NCBI GenBank assembly: GCA_944326225.1
Contig: CALVDI010000004.1
Span: forward strand, 1 to 64,000
From: an uncultured Bacteroidales bacterium
GTDB lineage: Bacteria; Bacteroidota; Bacteroidia; Bacteroidales; UBA932
Reading direction: 5' to 3'
Length of the DNA stretch: 64,000 nt
The notes beneath the pieces are model-generated. The model had not been told where the DNA came from. It worked only from the letters and a program-made list of their open reading frames with translations, and made no database searches. A program made the position numbers and the translations under genes. Below are positions 25,326 to 33,317 of the stretch, piece after piece; position 1 is the first letter of the stretch, and the number at the start of each line of letters is the position of its first letter.

Positions 25326-26006
25326 CTAGCGCATATCGGTAATATAGATATCCGGATCGTCCATCAGCTCCTTTGACGGAACGAAGTATTCCGACGGTCT
25401 TGCCTCCACAGAGCTGACGGAGACTATCTGAAGTTCATATCTGTCCCCTGTGCGGCTCGCATATGTTACGGCACAGGGCAGGAATGTATCTGCGGTAACT
25501 GTTATCCTAAGGGACGTGAATGACAGTCCTTTGTCCTTCGGCACCATATTGATGACATACTGTACGGAACCGTCCCCGGCCTTGTCCGTATCAGTTCCCC
25601 CTTTGAAACTGTACATGGAAGCGTCCGCCTTGCTCAGCACCGCAAACGGATTCTCCGCCGGATCCACCGAGGCCACATCGTGCGGAAATATAGTCACTTC
25701 CTCATTCACCGTATCATAGATCCACTTGGTCTGCCCGTCACAGAAGACCGTCATCACATCCGTGCTGAGCTTGAAAGCCTCTCCCTGAGCCACAAAATGA
25801 CCGCTTTCATCTCCCAGCAGGGCCCCGTCCTGGCCGAAAGCCTGAAACGAGAACGCGAAATCAGACGTTCCGAGTCCCTTCAATGCCTCCTGCATGGAGG
25901 CCAGTACTTCCTTAGGCTGAGGAGTCCTGCCCTGCGCTGTAAGGGTATAAGGCAGGGCTGACAATACTGCCAGGATGAAAAAAATATTTTTTATAAAAAT
26001 TCTCAT
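25326..26006 (-). CDS. lolA: LolA-like outer-membrane lipoprotein carrier
   Basis: A 226-residue periplasmic protein of the LolA fold, which carries lipoproteins from the inner to the outer membrane. The signal peptide covers about residues 1-24 (FFILAVLSALPYTLTAQ). The mature part has alternating strands typical of LolA (DFAFSFQAFGQDG, GEAFKLSTDVMTVFCDG, TKWIYDTVNEEV). The longer open frame upstream is excluded because the signal peptide begins at ATG 26006. It starts 10 bases after ftsK, the usual ftsK-lolA order in Bacteroidales. Confidence 0.87.
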   Translation of the reverse strand: MRIFIKNIFFILAVLSALPYTLTAQGRTPQPKEVLASMQEALKGLGTSDFAFSFQAFGQDGALLGDESGHFVAQGEAFKLSTDVMTVFCDGQTKWIYDTVNEEVTIFPHDVASVDPAENPFAVLSKADASMYSFKGGTDTDKAGDGSVQYVINMVPKDKGLSFTSLRITVTADTFLPCAVTYASRTGDRYELQIVSVSSVEARPSEYFVPSKELMDDPDIYITDMR

Positions 26007-26016
26007 AAATTTAAAA

Positions 26017-28509
26017 TCATAAAGTCGAAAGCAGTTCATCCAGGGATTCCAGGCTGGTGATACGCACCTGGCGGGGCTTGCTGCCCTCAGAAGGACCCAC
26101 AATGCCGGCATCCTCAAGCTGATCCATGATACGGCCCGCACGGTTGTAGCCCAGATTCATCTTTCTCTGAATCAAGGATGTAGAGCCGACCTGCTCGCGG
26201 ACTATCAGACGGGCAGCCTCCTTGAACAGCTCGTCACGGGCCCCTCCAGAGGTCTTTCCGGACACCTGCCCTCCTCCGGCCGAATCGTCCATCTCGCACT
26301 CAGGCAGCAGGTACGCTCCGCCGAATCCGGCCTGAGACGACACAAACTGAGCGATGCGGTCCACTTCCGGCGTATCGATAAAGGCGCACTGGAGCCGCAC
26401 CGGCTCGCTGTTGCCTGTAGATATGAGCATGTCGCCCCGGCCTATCAGCTGATTGGCCCCGGTCTGGTCCAGGATGGTCTTGGAGTCCACACTGGAGATT
26501 ACCCTGAATGCTACGCGGGCCGGAAAATTGGCCTTGATGGTGCCGGTGATGATATTGGTCGTAGGACGCTGAGTCGCTATCACCAGATGTATGCCTATGG
26601 CCCTGGCCAGCTGGGCCAGACGGGCTATGGGCTCCTCCACTTCCCGGCCGGCTGTCATCAGCAGGTCGGCGAACTCGTCAATGATTACCACTATATACGG
26701 CATGAACTCGTGCCCCTTGTATGGATTGAGCTTCCGCGAGAGGAACTTCTCGTTGTACTCCTTGATATTGCGGACAGATGCGGCCTTGAGCAGGTCATAA
26801 CGGTGATCCATCAGCTTGCAAAGCGAGCGCAGGGTGTACACCACCCGTTTGGTATCCGTGATGATGGCATCCTCCGAGTCAGGCATCTTGGCCAGGTAAT
26901 GCTTCTCCAGAGGAGCGTAAAGCGACAGCTCCACCTTCTTGGGATCCACCAGCACGAACTTGAGCTCGGCCGGATGCTTCTTGTACAGCAAAGAAGTGAT
27001 GATGGCATTAAGTCCCACTGACTTACCCTGTCCGGTAGCACCGGCTACCAGCAGGTGCGGCATCTTGGCCAGGTCAAACGAATAGGCCTCGTTGGATATC
27101 GTCCGCCCGATAACCACGGGCAGGTCATACTTGGCGGCGTTGAACTTAGGGTCACTCAGAATAGAGCGCATGGACACTATGCTGGGCTTGTCATTGGCCA
27201 CCTCTATACCTATCGCATTGGTGCCGGTAAGCATCACCACACGCACACCGCGGGCAGCCAGCGAGCGGGCTATATCGTCCTCCAGCCTTACTATCTGAGC
27301 CACACGGACTCCCGGAGCAGGCACCACCTCATACAGAGTAACGGTAGGCCCTACCCTCGCAGATATCTTGGATATGCTTATCTTGAAGTCTTTGAGCGTA
27401 CTGACGATCAGACGGTTATTCCTTTCCAGCTCCTCGCGCGACACTTCATGGATCTGGTCCGAATAATCCTTCAGCAGAGACAGGTCCGGCATCCGGTAAT
27501 TGGACAGACTGAGCCTGGGATCATACCTTGTCTTCCACTGCTCATCCGACAGACCGGTAGAGAAGTCCGTCGGATCCCCGCCGATGACCTCCACCGGAGG
27601 AATGTCGCTGTCAGGCACATCCGGACCTGCAGGTGTATCCGCATCCTTGTCCTCAGGTCGTTCCACCGGCACCACCGGGGGTATCACCTCCAGTTCCGGT
27701 CCTTCCTCATCGGGTTCATTGCCTTCATCTCCCTCCTCATCACCGTTCTCCTCGTCATCATTTTCTCCATCTTCATCCTCATCATCGGATCCTTCATCAT
27801 CGCCACCGTCCCCATCCACGTCATCCTCTCCTGCATCTGTCCCTCCATCTTCGGGGACAGCATCCGCATCGGACTTACCGCGCTTGGAGAACAGAGAGTC
27901 GAACAGCGACGTTATCCTGTCTACTATCTTGTGATTGAGGAGCATAACCCACAGTACGAGAAAGACCAGAATGATACATGCAGTCCCGAACGCTCCGGTC
28001 ATGGACACCAGCCATTCATTGACATAGTACCCGTAAGACCCTCCTGCACCGTCTCCGAACATCGACTTCGCGGAAGTAAAGGAGAATATATAGGAGAACA
28101 GAGCGGACAGGACTATACAGCCCATCAAGGACAGAAAGAACAGGCGCAGAAGCCTGACTTTCTCCTTCTTGAAACAATACACGGACACACCGGCGAAGAA
28201 AAACGGAATGACGAACGCTCCCAGGCCGAACCATCTGGACACAAGGAGATTGGCAAACAGGAAGCCGGCTTTGCCTCCGGTATTCTCAGCGGTAACAGCA
28301 TTGCTGTATATTCCGTCGTCGGACAACAGACTCTGATCATCAGCCCATGTGAACAGATAAGAGACTATCGACACCAGGGTAAAGACCGCCAGAAGAGCAA
28401 AAACCAGCCCCAGCACAAAACGGACGTTCCGGTTGTGCATCAGCCTGTCCAATGCTGACGGACCTTTCTTCTTTTTTTTCTTTTTCCTGGCTACTGCTGC
28501 TTTTTCCAT
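26017..28509 (-). CDS. ftsK: DNA translocase FtsK
   Basis: FtsK couples cell division with chromosome segregation at the septum. The 830-residue protein has a lysine-rich start, four or so membrane segments (about 28-52, 82-110, 117-143 and 172-192), then a linker. The motor domain follows, with Walker A GATGQGKS at 489-496, a VVIIDEFADL Walker B and a C-terminal winged gamma domain (SLIQRKMNLGYNRAGRIMDQLE) that reads orienting sequences. The linker at about 219-270 is an extreme run of Asp, Glu and Gly. It overlaps the DUF4290 gene by 19 bases. Confidence 0.95.
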   Translation of the reverse strand: MEKAAVARKKKKKKKGPSALDRLMHNRNVRFVLGLVFALLAVFTLVSIVSYLFTWADDQSLLSDDGIYSNAVTAENTGGKAGFLFANLLVSRWFGLGAFVIPFFFAGVSVYCFKKEKVRLLRLFFLSLMGCIVLSALFSYIFSFTSAKSMFGDGAGGSYGYYVNEWLVSMTGAFGTACIILVFLVLWVMLLNHKIVDRITSLFDSLFSKRGKSDADAVPEDGGTDAGEDDVDGDGGDDEGSDDEDEDGENDDEENGDEEGDEGNEPDEEGPELEVIPPVVPVERPEDKDADTPAGPDVPDSDIPPVEVIGGDPTDFSTGLSDEQWKTRYDPRLSLSNYRMPDLSLLKDYSDQIHEVSREELERNNRLIVSTLKDFKISISKISARVGPTVTLYEVVPAPGVRVAQIVRLEDDIARSLAARGVRVVMLTGTNAIGIEVANDKPSIVSMRSILSDPKFNAAKYDLPVVIGRTISNEAYSFDLAKMPHLLVAGATGQGKSVGLNAIITSLLYKKHPAELKFVLVDPKKVELSLYAPLEKHYLAKMPDSEDAIITDTKRVVYTLRSLCKLMDHRYDLLKAASVRNIKEYNEKFLSRKLNPYKGHEFMPYIVVIIDEFADLLMTAGREVEEPIARLAQLARAIGIHLVIATQRPTTNIITGTIKANFPARVAFRVISSVDSKTILDQTGANQLIGRGDMLISTGNSEPVRLQCAFIDTPEVDRIAQFVSSQAGFGGAYLLPECEMDDSAGGGQVSGKTSGGARDELFKEAARLIVREQVGSTSLIQRKMNLGYNRAGRIMDQLEDAGIVGPSEGSKPRQVRITSLESLDELLSTL

Positions 28510-29147
28510 TTGCCTCTGTTGTTCTTATTCCGGCCCTGCTTCCTGAACTGATTGCGGTTCTGGGCGTTGGGAAGCATCAGACCCGGACGGGTGAATTTTT
28601 CCTTCTCGGAGATACTGTCAAGATGAATATGAGACGGCACTGTCAGCTTACCGTCCGAGAGTTTTTCTATATCCTTGAAGATAGTCTCATCAGATACACT
28701 GTCCTTGTTCCATATAAGGTACTGCTGCCTCATATATACCGCCATGGACTTTATCATCCTGTCGCGGGTCTCGTCTTCGGGCATGGCGGCTATTACCTTC
28801 ACCATATTCTGAATATTCCGGCCATAATGCGCCGCAGCAAGGGGTTCCTTCGGCATCGGCACTATCTCAGGGGGTGCCGTCAGCTCCTCCTTGGTCGGCA
28901 TAGGAAAGGGCGAGTCCACATCAAGGTCAAAGCCGGCAATGATCTGCACATGATCCCACAGCTTGTGCATATAGTCCGGCTGCTCCATGACCTGGGGATT
29001 GAGTATGGCCATGACAGAGACCACCGCCCTGATCTGCTCGTTGCGTTTCTCCCTGTCCGGTATCTGCTTTACCTGCTCAATCATTTTCTGTACGTGCCTT
29101 CCATATTCCGGCAATATCAGTTTCTCTCTATTTGTATTGTAGTCCAT
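28491..29147 (-). CDS. DUF4290 protein
   Basis: A 218-residue DUF4290 protein, a family restricted to Bacteroidota and of unknown function. It begins MDYNTNREKLILPEYGRHVQ, which is the family hallmark, and repeats a related block later (AAHYGRNIQNMVKVIAAM). The tail is rich in Arg, Asn, Lys and Gln. It is predicted to be cytoplasmic. It begins about 11 bases after a promoter on the minus strand and overlaps ftsK, so it heads a DUF4290-ftsK-lolA operon. Confidence 0.85.
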   Translation of the reverse strand: MDYNTNREKLILPEYGRHVQKMIEQVKQIPDREKRNEQIRAVVSVMAILNPQVMEQPDYMHKLWDHVQIIAGFDLDVDSPFPMPTKEELTAPPEIVPMPKEPLAAAHYGRNIQNMVKVIAAMPEDETRDRMIKSMAVYMRQQYLIWNKDSVSDETIFKDIEKLSDGKLTVPSHIHLDSISEKEKFTRPGLMLPNAQNRNQFRKQGRNKNNRGKWKKQQ

Positions 29148-29163
29148 CGTGCAAAAATTTCCA

Positions 29164-29171
29164 CAAAGATA
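29164..29171 (-). promoter_or_regulatory. -7 promoter element for the DUF4290-ftsK-lolA operon
   Basis: TATCTTTG on the minus strand fits TAnnTTTG and gives a leader of about 10 bases. Confidence 0.65.
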
Positions 29172-29194
29172 GTTTTTTTAGATTACGAATTGAG

Positions 29195-29202
29195 TATCTT
29201 TG
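29195..29202 (+). promoter_or_regulatory. -7 promoter element for rfbD
   Basis: TATCTTTG on the plus strand gives a leader of about 15 bases to ATG 29222. Confidence 0.65.
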
Positions 29203-29221
29203 TCGCACAATTATTATAAAT

Positions 29222-30085
29222 ATGGACAATATTCTGATTACCGGTGCAGACGGGCAACTTGGCAGCGAGCTCCGCTCCCTGCTTGATGGAAACAAGGATT
29301 ACCAATGCTTTTATACGGATGTCCCGCAGCTGGACATCACCGACCAGGATGCGGTGGACAGATTCATCACGGAGAATTCCATCACCAGAATCATAAACTG
29401 TGCGGCATACAACAACGTAGACGGAGCCGAGACAGATGCCGGCTCTGCTATCAGAATCAATGTCAACGGCCCCATGTGCCTTGCCACGGCCGCTGCCAGT
29501 CACGGTATCTACCTGATACACATATCCACCGACTTTGTCTTTGACGGCAAGAAGTGTACTCCGTACCACGAGAGCGACAGACCGTCTCCCCTGTCCGAAT
29601 ACGGCAGGACAAAGCTGGCCGGAGAGCTGGCCGTCAAGAGGTCCGGATGCCTGTCCATCATCATCCGCACGGCATGGCTGTACTCGCCGTACGGCAAGAA
29701 GAACTTCGTCAGGACCATGATAGAGAAGGGCCTGGATGAATACGAGCTCAATGTGGTCTGCGACCAGGTCGGCACGCCTACGTACGCCCGTGACCTGGCC
29801 GAAGCCATCCTGCATATCCTGCCCCAGCTGGAAACTGTTCCAAGATACGGAGAAGTCTTCCACTACTCGGACGAGGGCAGCTGCTCCAGAGCCGAATTTG
29901 CGGACAAGATCATGAAACTCAAAAGGCTGGACTGCACCGTCAGCCCCGTTGACTCTTCCGTATATCCCACCGCTGCCCGGAGACCCGAATACTCCGTGCT
30001 GGACAAATCCCTTATAAAGGCTGCCTTCGGGGTCAAAGTCCCGCTCTGGGAAAGGAGCCTGTCCAAGGCAATCAGATTGTTTTAA
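29222..30085 (+). CDS. rfbD: dTDP-4-dehydrorhamnose reductase
   Basis: An NAD(P)H-dependent reductase of the last step of dTDP-rhamnose synthesis, 287 residues long. The Rossmann motif [11 protein letters not shown] is at 7-17, the YGRTKLAGE catalytic Tyr-Lys pair is near 126-134, and the family blocks [13 protein letters not shown] and RTAWLYS are present. The ATG at 29222 is chosen because it follows the promoter and matches the family N-terminus. The other rfb genes are not nearby. hisS follows after 17 bases and may be cotranscribed. Confidence 0.92.
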   Translation: MDNILITGADGQLGSELRSLLDGNKDYQCFYTDVPQLDITDQDAVDRFITENSITRIINCAAYNNVDGAETDAGSAIRINVNGPMCLATAAASHGIYLIHISTDFVFDGKKCTPYHESDRPSPLSEYGRTKLAGELAVKRSGCLSIIIRTAWLYSPYGKKNFVRTMIEKGLDEYELNVVCDQVGTPTYARDLAEAILHILPQLETVPRYGEVFHYSDEGSCSRAEFADKIMKLKRLDCTVSPVDSSVYPTAARRPEYSVLDKSLIKAAFGVKVPLWERSLSKAIRLF

Positions 30086-30102
30086 CCTCAACACAACGGC
30101 AT

Positions 30103-31461
30103 ATGACACAGAAACCGTCCATACCCAAAGGCACCCGCGATTTCTCTCCGGCAGAGATGGCCGGCAGAAACTACATCTTTGACACCATAAAGGCCATATT
30201 CAGGAAATACGGATACTCGCCCATCGAGACCCCGGCGATGGAGAACCTTTCCACACTGCTGGGCAAATACGGTGAGGAGGGAGACAAGCTCCTGTTCAAG
30301 ATTCTCAACTCCGGAGACGCCTTCAAGGACATAAGAGACATACCCTCAGGAGAGCTGAACGAGATGAGCATCAATGCCCTGGCCCTGAAAGTCAGCGAAA
30401 AGGGTCTGCGCTATGACCTGACGGTCCCGTTCGCCAGATATGTGGTCCAGCACCGCAACGAGATTACTTTCCCGTTCAAGAGATATCAGATACAGCCGGT
30501 ATGGAGGGCGGACAGGCCTCAGAAAGGCCGCTACCGCGAGTTCTACCAGTGCGATGTGGATGTCATCGGCACCGAATCCCTGCTCAACGAGCTGGAACTC
30601 GTGCAGATAGCCGATGAAGTGTTCAAGTCTCTCGACATCCGCGTAAGGATCAAGATCAACAACCGCAAGGTCCTCGCCGGCCTGGCTGAGATCACCGGAC
30701 AGCCGGACAAACTCACGGACATCACAGTAGCCATCGACAAGATTGACAAGATAGGCCTCGGTGCCGTGAAGGAGGAACTGACTGAAAGGGGGCTCACTGC
30801 CGAGAGTATATCCAGGATAGAGCCGGTGCTCACGCTTTCCGGCAGCAACGAAGAGAAGATCAGCCGCATGAGAGAGCTGCTGTCCGGCTCGGAGACAGGA
30901 CTCCGCGGACTGCAGGAACTGGAAGAGCTGTTCAGACTCATCAGTACGGCAGGAGTCTCTTCCGAAGTGGAGTTCGACTTGTCATTGGCAAGAGGACTGA
31001 ATTACTATACAGGAGCTATTTTCGAGGTAAAGGCCCTTGACTTCACCATAGGAAGCATCTGTGGAGGAGGACGCTACGACAACCTCACCGGCATCTTCGG
31101 ACTGCCGGACACCTCGGGAGTAGGCATCTCGTTCGGAGCGGACAGGATTTACGATGTCATGCTGGGGCTGGACAAATTCCCCAAGGAAGCCGTGCAGGGC
31201 ACCGAGTATCTGTTCGCCAATATGGGCAAGGAGACCCTACCTTATATACTGAAAGCTGCGGCAAGATGCAGGGCGGCCGGTCACTCTGCGGAGATATACC
31301 CCGAAAGCGCAAAACTCCGCAAGCAGTTTGAGTATGCCGACAAGAAAGGAATAAAATATGTTATACTTGCCGGAGAGGACGAGATGAAAAATAACGAGCT
31401 CTCCATCAAGGACATACTGTCAGGAGAGCAGAAAAAAGTCAAAATTTCCGAACTTTTTTAA
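30103..31461 (+). CDS. hisS: Histidine--tRNA ligase
   Basis: Class II synthetase of 452 residues. Motif 2 lies in the [20 protein letters not shown] region. The histidine-specific blocks are [14 protein letters not shown] and [10 protein letters not shown], and the C-terminal anticodon-binding domain covers about 355-452. The start ATG gives [16 protein letters not shown], a standard N-terminus. It is followed by the initiator tRNA-Met, which has its own promoter. Confidence 0.96.
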   Translation: MTQKPSIPKGTRDFSPAEMAGRNYIFDTIKAIFRKYGYSPIETPAMENLSTLLGKYGEEGDKLLFKILNSGDAFKDIRDIPSGELNEMSINALALKVSEKGLRYDLTVPFARYVVQHRNEITFPFKRYQIQPVWRADRPQKGRYREFYQCDVDVIGTESLLNELELVQIADEVFKSLDIRVRIKINNRKVLAGLAEITGQPDKLTDITVAIDKIDKIGLGAVKEELTERGLTAESISRIEPVLTLSGSNEEKISRMRELLSGSETGLRGLQELEELFRLISTAGVSSEVEFDLSLARGLNYYTGAIFEVKALDFTIGSICGGGRYDNLTGIFGLPDTSGVGISFGADRIYDVMLGLDKFPKEAVQGTEYLFANMGKETLPYILKAAARCRAAGHSAEIYPESAKLRKQFEYADKKGIKYVILAGEDEMKNNELSIKDILSGEQKKVKISELF

Positions 31462-31493
31462 ACTTATTTTTGGCAATTTTAAAAAAAGATATT

Positions 31494-31501
31494 TATCTTT
31501 G
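31494..31501 (+). promoter_or_regulatory. -7 promoter element for tRNA-fMet
   Basis: TATCTTTG with TTG at 31470-31472 starts transcription a few bases before the tRNA. Confidence 0.7.
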
Positions 31502-31511
31502 CAGTCTACAT

Positions 31512-31584
<73 letters not shown>

Positions 31585-31586
31585 CT

Positions 31587-31620
31587 AAAAGGGACAACTC
31601 ATCAGGGTTGTCCTTTTTTC
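31587..31620 (+). terminator. Rho-independent terminator of tRNA-fMet
   Basis: AAAAGGGACAAC and GTTGTCCTTTTTT form a strong stem with a T run. Confidence 0.85.
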
Positions 31621-31735
31621 GTATCCCCTCACCCACAGCCACTGCTAGACCGAATTTTACTCATGATTCATCATGAATTTTGTCGACTAGACCAATTTTA
31701 ACAAATAAAAATTTGCATAACTCACATTTTTGTGA

Positions 31736-31743
31736 TATATTTG
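31736..31743 (+). promoter_or_regulatory. -7 promoter element for hicAB
   Basis: TATATTTG fits TAnnTTTG and precedes ATG 31772 by 28 bases. Confidence 0.6.
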
Positions 31744-31771
31744 CATTGTCAAACAAACATTGCAGAGTTCT

Positions 31772-31957
31772 ATGAAATGGAATGAATTTGAGAAATTAGC
31801 TAGAAGCAAAGGGTGGTACTGCTACCGCAGCGGTGGCAACCACGACATTTACCGACATCCGGAACGGAGCGGGTCGCTGGTCATCGAGCGGCACTGGTCC
31901 TAGGAAATAAGACCGGGACTGATGAAAAGATTGTTGAAACAGATAGGGGAAGAATGA
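31772..31957 (+). pseudogene. hicA: hicA toxin gene interrupted by an in-frame amber codon
   Basis: The frame reads like HicA, a small mRNA interferase with a double-stranded RNA-binding-like fold. It begins MKWNEFEKLARSKGW, with GGNHDIYRHP carrying the catalytic histidine. Codon 44 is TAG (31901-31903). Beyond it, in the same frame, the expected tail EIRPGLMKRLLKQIGEE continues to TGA at 31955. Relatives have Lys or a similar residue at this point. A single base change therefore cuts the product to 43 residues, probably inactivating the toxin while the antitoxin gene stays intact. Confidence 0.8.
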
Positions 31958-31985
31958 CTCCCCTGTCTTTAAAAAGCAAAATAAC

Positions 31986-32390
31986 ATGAGAAAGACTTTG
32001 GCTATTATTGAGAAAGACGAGAACGGATACGGGGCATATACTCCGGATTTGAAAGATTCCGTAATAAGCGGCTCCGGTATGAGCGTGGAGGCCGCAAAAG
32101 CCGACTTCCTTACTGCCTACAAGGAAGTCATCGACAGCTACACGGACAGCGGAGAGGCCGTGCCTGATGAGCTGAAGGATCTGACATTTGAGTACAAGTA
32201 CGATGTGTCGGCCTTCTTCAATCAGTTTGACTGCATCAACGCCTCCAAGTTCGCTGCGCTCGCCGGTATATCTCCCTCCCTGATGAGACATTACAAATTA
32301 GGCGACCAGTACATATCCGAGAAACAGCTGGAGAAGATTGAGTCCGCAGCTCACGAGCTGGGCCGCAGACTGCTGGCCATATCCATGTGA
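31986..32390 (+). CDS. hicB: HicB-family antitoxin
   Basis: A 134-residue HicB antitoxin. The N-terminal domain (KTLAIIEKDENGYGAYTPDL) has the degraded RNase H-like HicB fold that blocks HicA. The C-terminal part (FAALAGISPSLMRHYKLG) is a helix-turn-helix that normally binds the hicAB promoter. It begins 28 bases after the end of the hicA frame and is followed by a terminator. With hicA broken, it may persist as an orphan antitoxin or neutralise other HicA toxins. Confidence 0.88.
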   Translation: MRKTLAIIEKDENGYGAYTPDLKDSVISGSGMSVEAAKADFLTAYKEVIDSYTDSGEAVPDELKDLTFEYKYDVSAFFNQFDCINASKFAALAGISPSLMRHYKLGDQYISEKQLEKIESAAHELGRRLLAISM

Positions 32391-32422
32391 TGTTTGTTTG
32401 ACGACTCCATCTTATGGATGCG

Positions 32423-32449
32423 CCCCGGACCATCGTGCCCGGGGTTTTT
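32423..32449 (+). terminator. Terminator of hicAB
   Basis: CCCCGG and CCGGGG (arms 32423-32428 and 32439-32444) are followed by five T residues. Confidence 0.7.
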
Positions 32450-32451
32450 GT

Positions 32452-32605
32452 TTAGAATCTGATGAAATTCCAGCTTATGCCGACACCGATATAGGGAAAA
32501 GCCTTGACCTGGCCGTTGGAGAGTCCCATGCCGTAACCGGCCTGAATGCCGATGCCCCATCTCCTGACAGGCTCTCTTGACACCGTGCTGCTGTTGATTT
32601 TGTAA
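32452..32605 (-). pseudogene. C-terminal fragment of a small phage-type membrane protein
   Basis: On the minus strand the reading RRWGIGIQAGYGMGLSNG and then YIGVGISWNFIRF matches the C-terminal end of small proteins common in Bacteroidales prophages (DUF6808-like). No start or N-terminal part is present. A TATCTTTG promoter-like element at 32623-32630 lies just upstream without a start codon after it, so this looks like a truncated leftover. Confidence 0.5.
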
Positions 32606-32639
32606 ATAATAATGACTATCCGCAAAGATACCCTTGATT

Positions 32640-32849
32640 AGAGCGGGCCCTCTCGCCGCCTAAGGCAAGCCAGGACCGGATCGTTGTTTTTGAGGCACCG
32701 ATACCTGCCGCTGCCATCCACTGCATTCGCACAGCGGGGAGAATCACCCATGAAGCACCATCCAGTTCGTTAAAATTCTGATTACCAAGCATATTTCTCT
32801 GACGTGGTTGCCCTGTGGCCTGAAAAAACAGACCATAGGGCAACCGTCA
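32640..32849 (-). pseudogene. Possible decayed RHS core fragment
   Basis: On the minus strand PYGLFFQATGQP and then GNQNFNELDGASW resemble the RHS repeat-associated core (PYG..., GNKEFDELNGLSW...). After that point the similarity seems to continue in another frame (SGRY..., NNDP), which suggests a frameshift. The fragment also overlaps a stable hairpin at 32807-32844. Too short to be sure. Confidence 0.35.
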
Positions 32850-32928
32850 TATTCAATAGTTACTTATTAGCAGCTGGTTATGATTGATACCGATGCCTTA
32901 TGGGTTAAGAGCCATCGGATGTTTGCGG

Positions 32929-33189
32929 TCAATGGTCAGGCAGCAATCCCGCCGGCGCAACATACTGCTCAACTAAAAAGTAAAGTGGCAATTTGGCGGA
33001 GAATAGTGAAGAATGAAGAGCTGAGAGTGGTGAATGATGTGAATTATAAAGTATCGGTTCCTCCTCTTGATGATCTTTCTTGTTAAGTATCTCCCTCGCC
33101 AACTGTTCATCACTGGCGTGGACATCTTCATCATCTTCTTCATCATCCACTACTGCCGTCGCCTCATCTTCTGCATTTTTTACAAATAG
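32929..33189 (-). other. Acidic open frame fragment, probably degenerate
   Basis: The minus-strand frame encodes an acidic stretch (DDEEDDEDVHASDEQLAREI) that could be the tail of a lost gene. It then runs into low-complexity sequence. There is no start codon with promoter. The whole of 32391-33239 seems to hold only gene remnants. Confidence 0.25.
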
Positions 33190-33221
33190 TCACGGTTGTT
33201 GCTTATTATGTCACAAACATC

Positions 33222-33229
33222 TATCTTTG
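33222..33229 (+). promoter_or_regulatory. -7 promoter element for the GH20 gene
   Basis: TATCTTTG fits TAnnTTTG and gives a leader of roughly 80 bases to ATG 33318. Confidence 0.6.
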
Positions 33230-33317
33230 TAGATTATGGATGATTTACAATGAATATATTTTATGTGAATTTCCGCATCAAATATCTTCTTCAACTGCAA
33301 CAACAGAACTGATTGAT

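Noticed and set aside
27055..28458. Long plus-strand open frame opposite ftsK (about 467 codons)
   Set aside because: It lies wholly antisense to a clear FtsK gene, and its product is low-complexity and lacks any domain. Its length is explained by the codon bias of ftsK.
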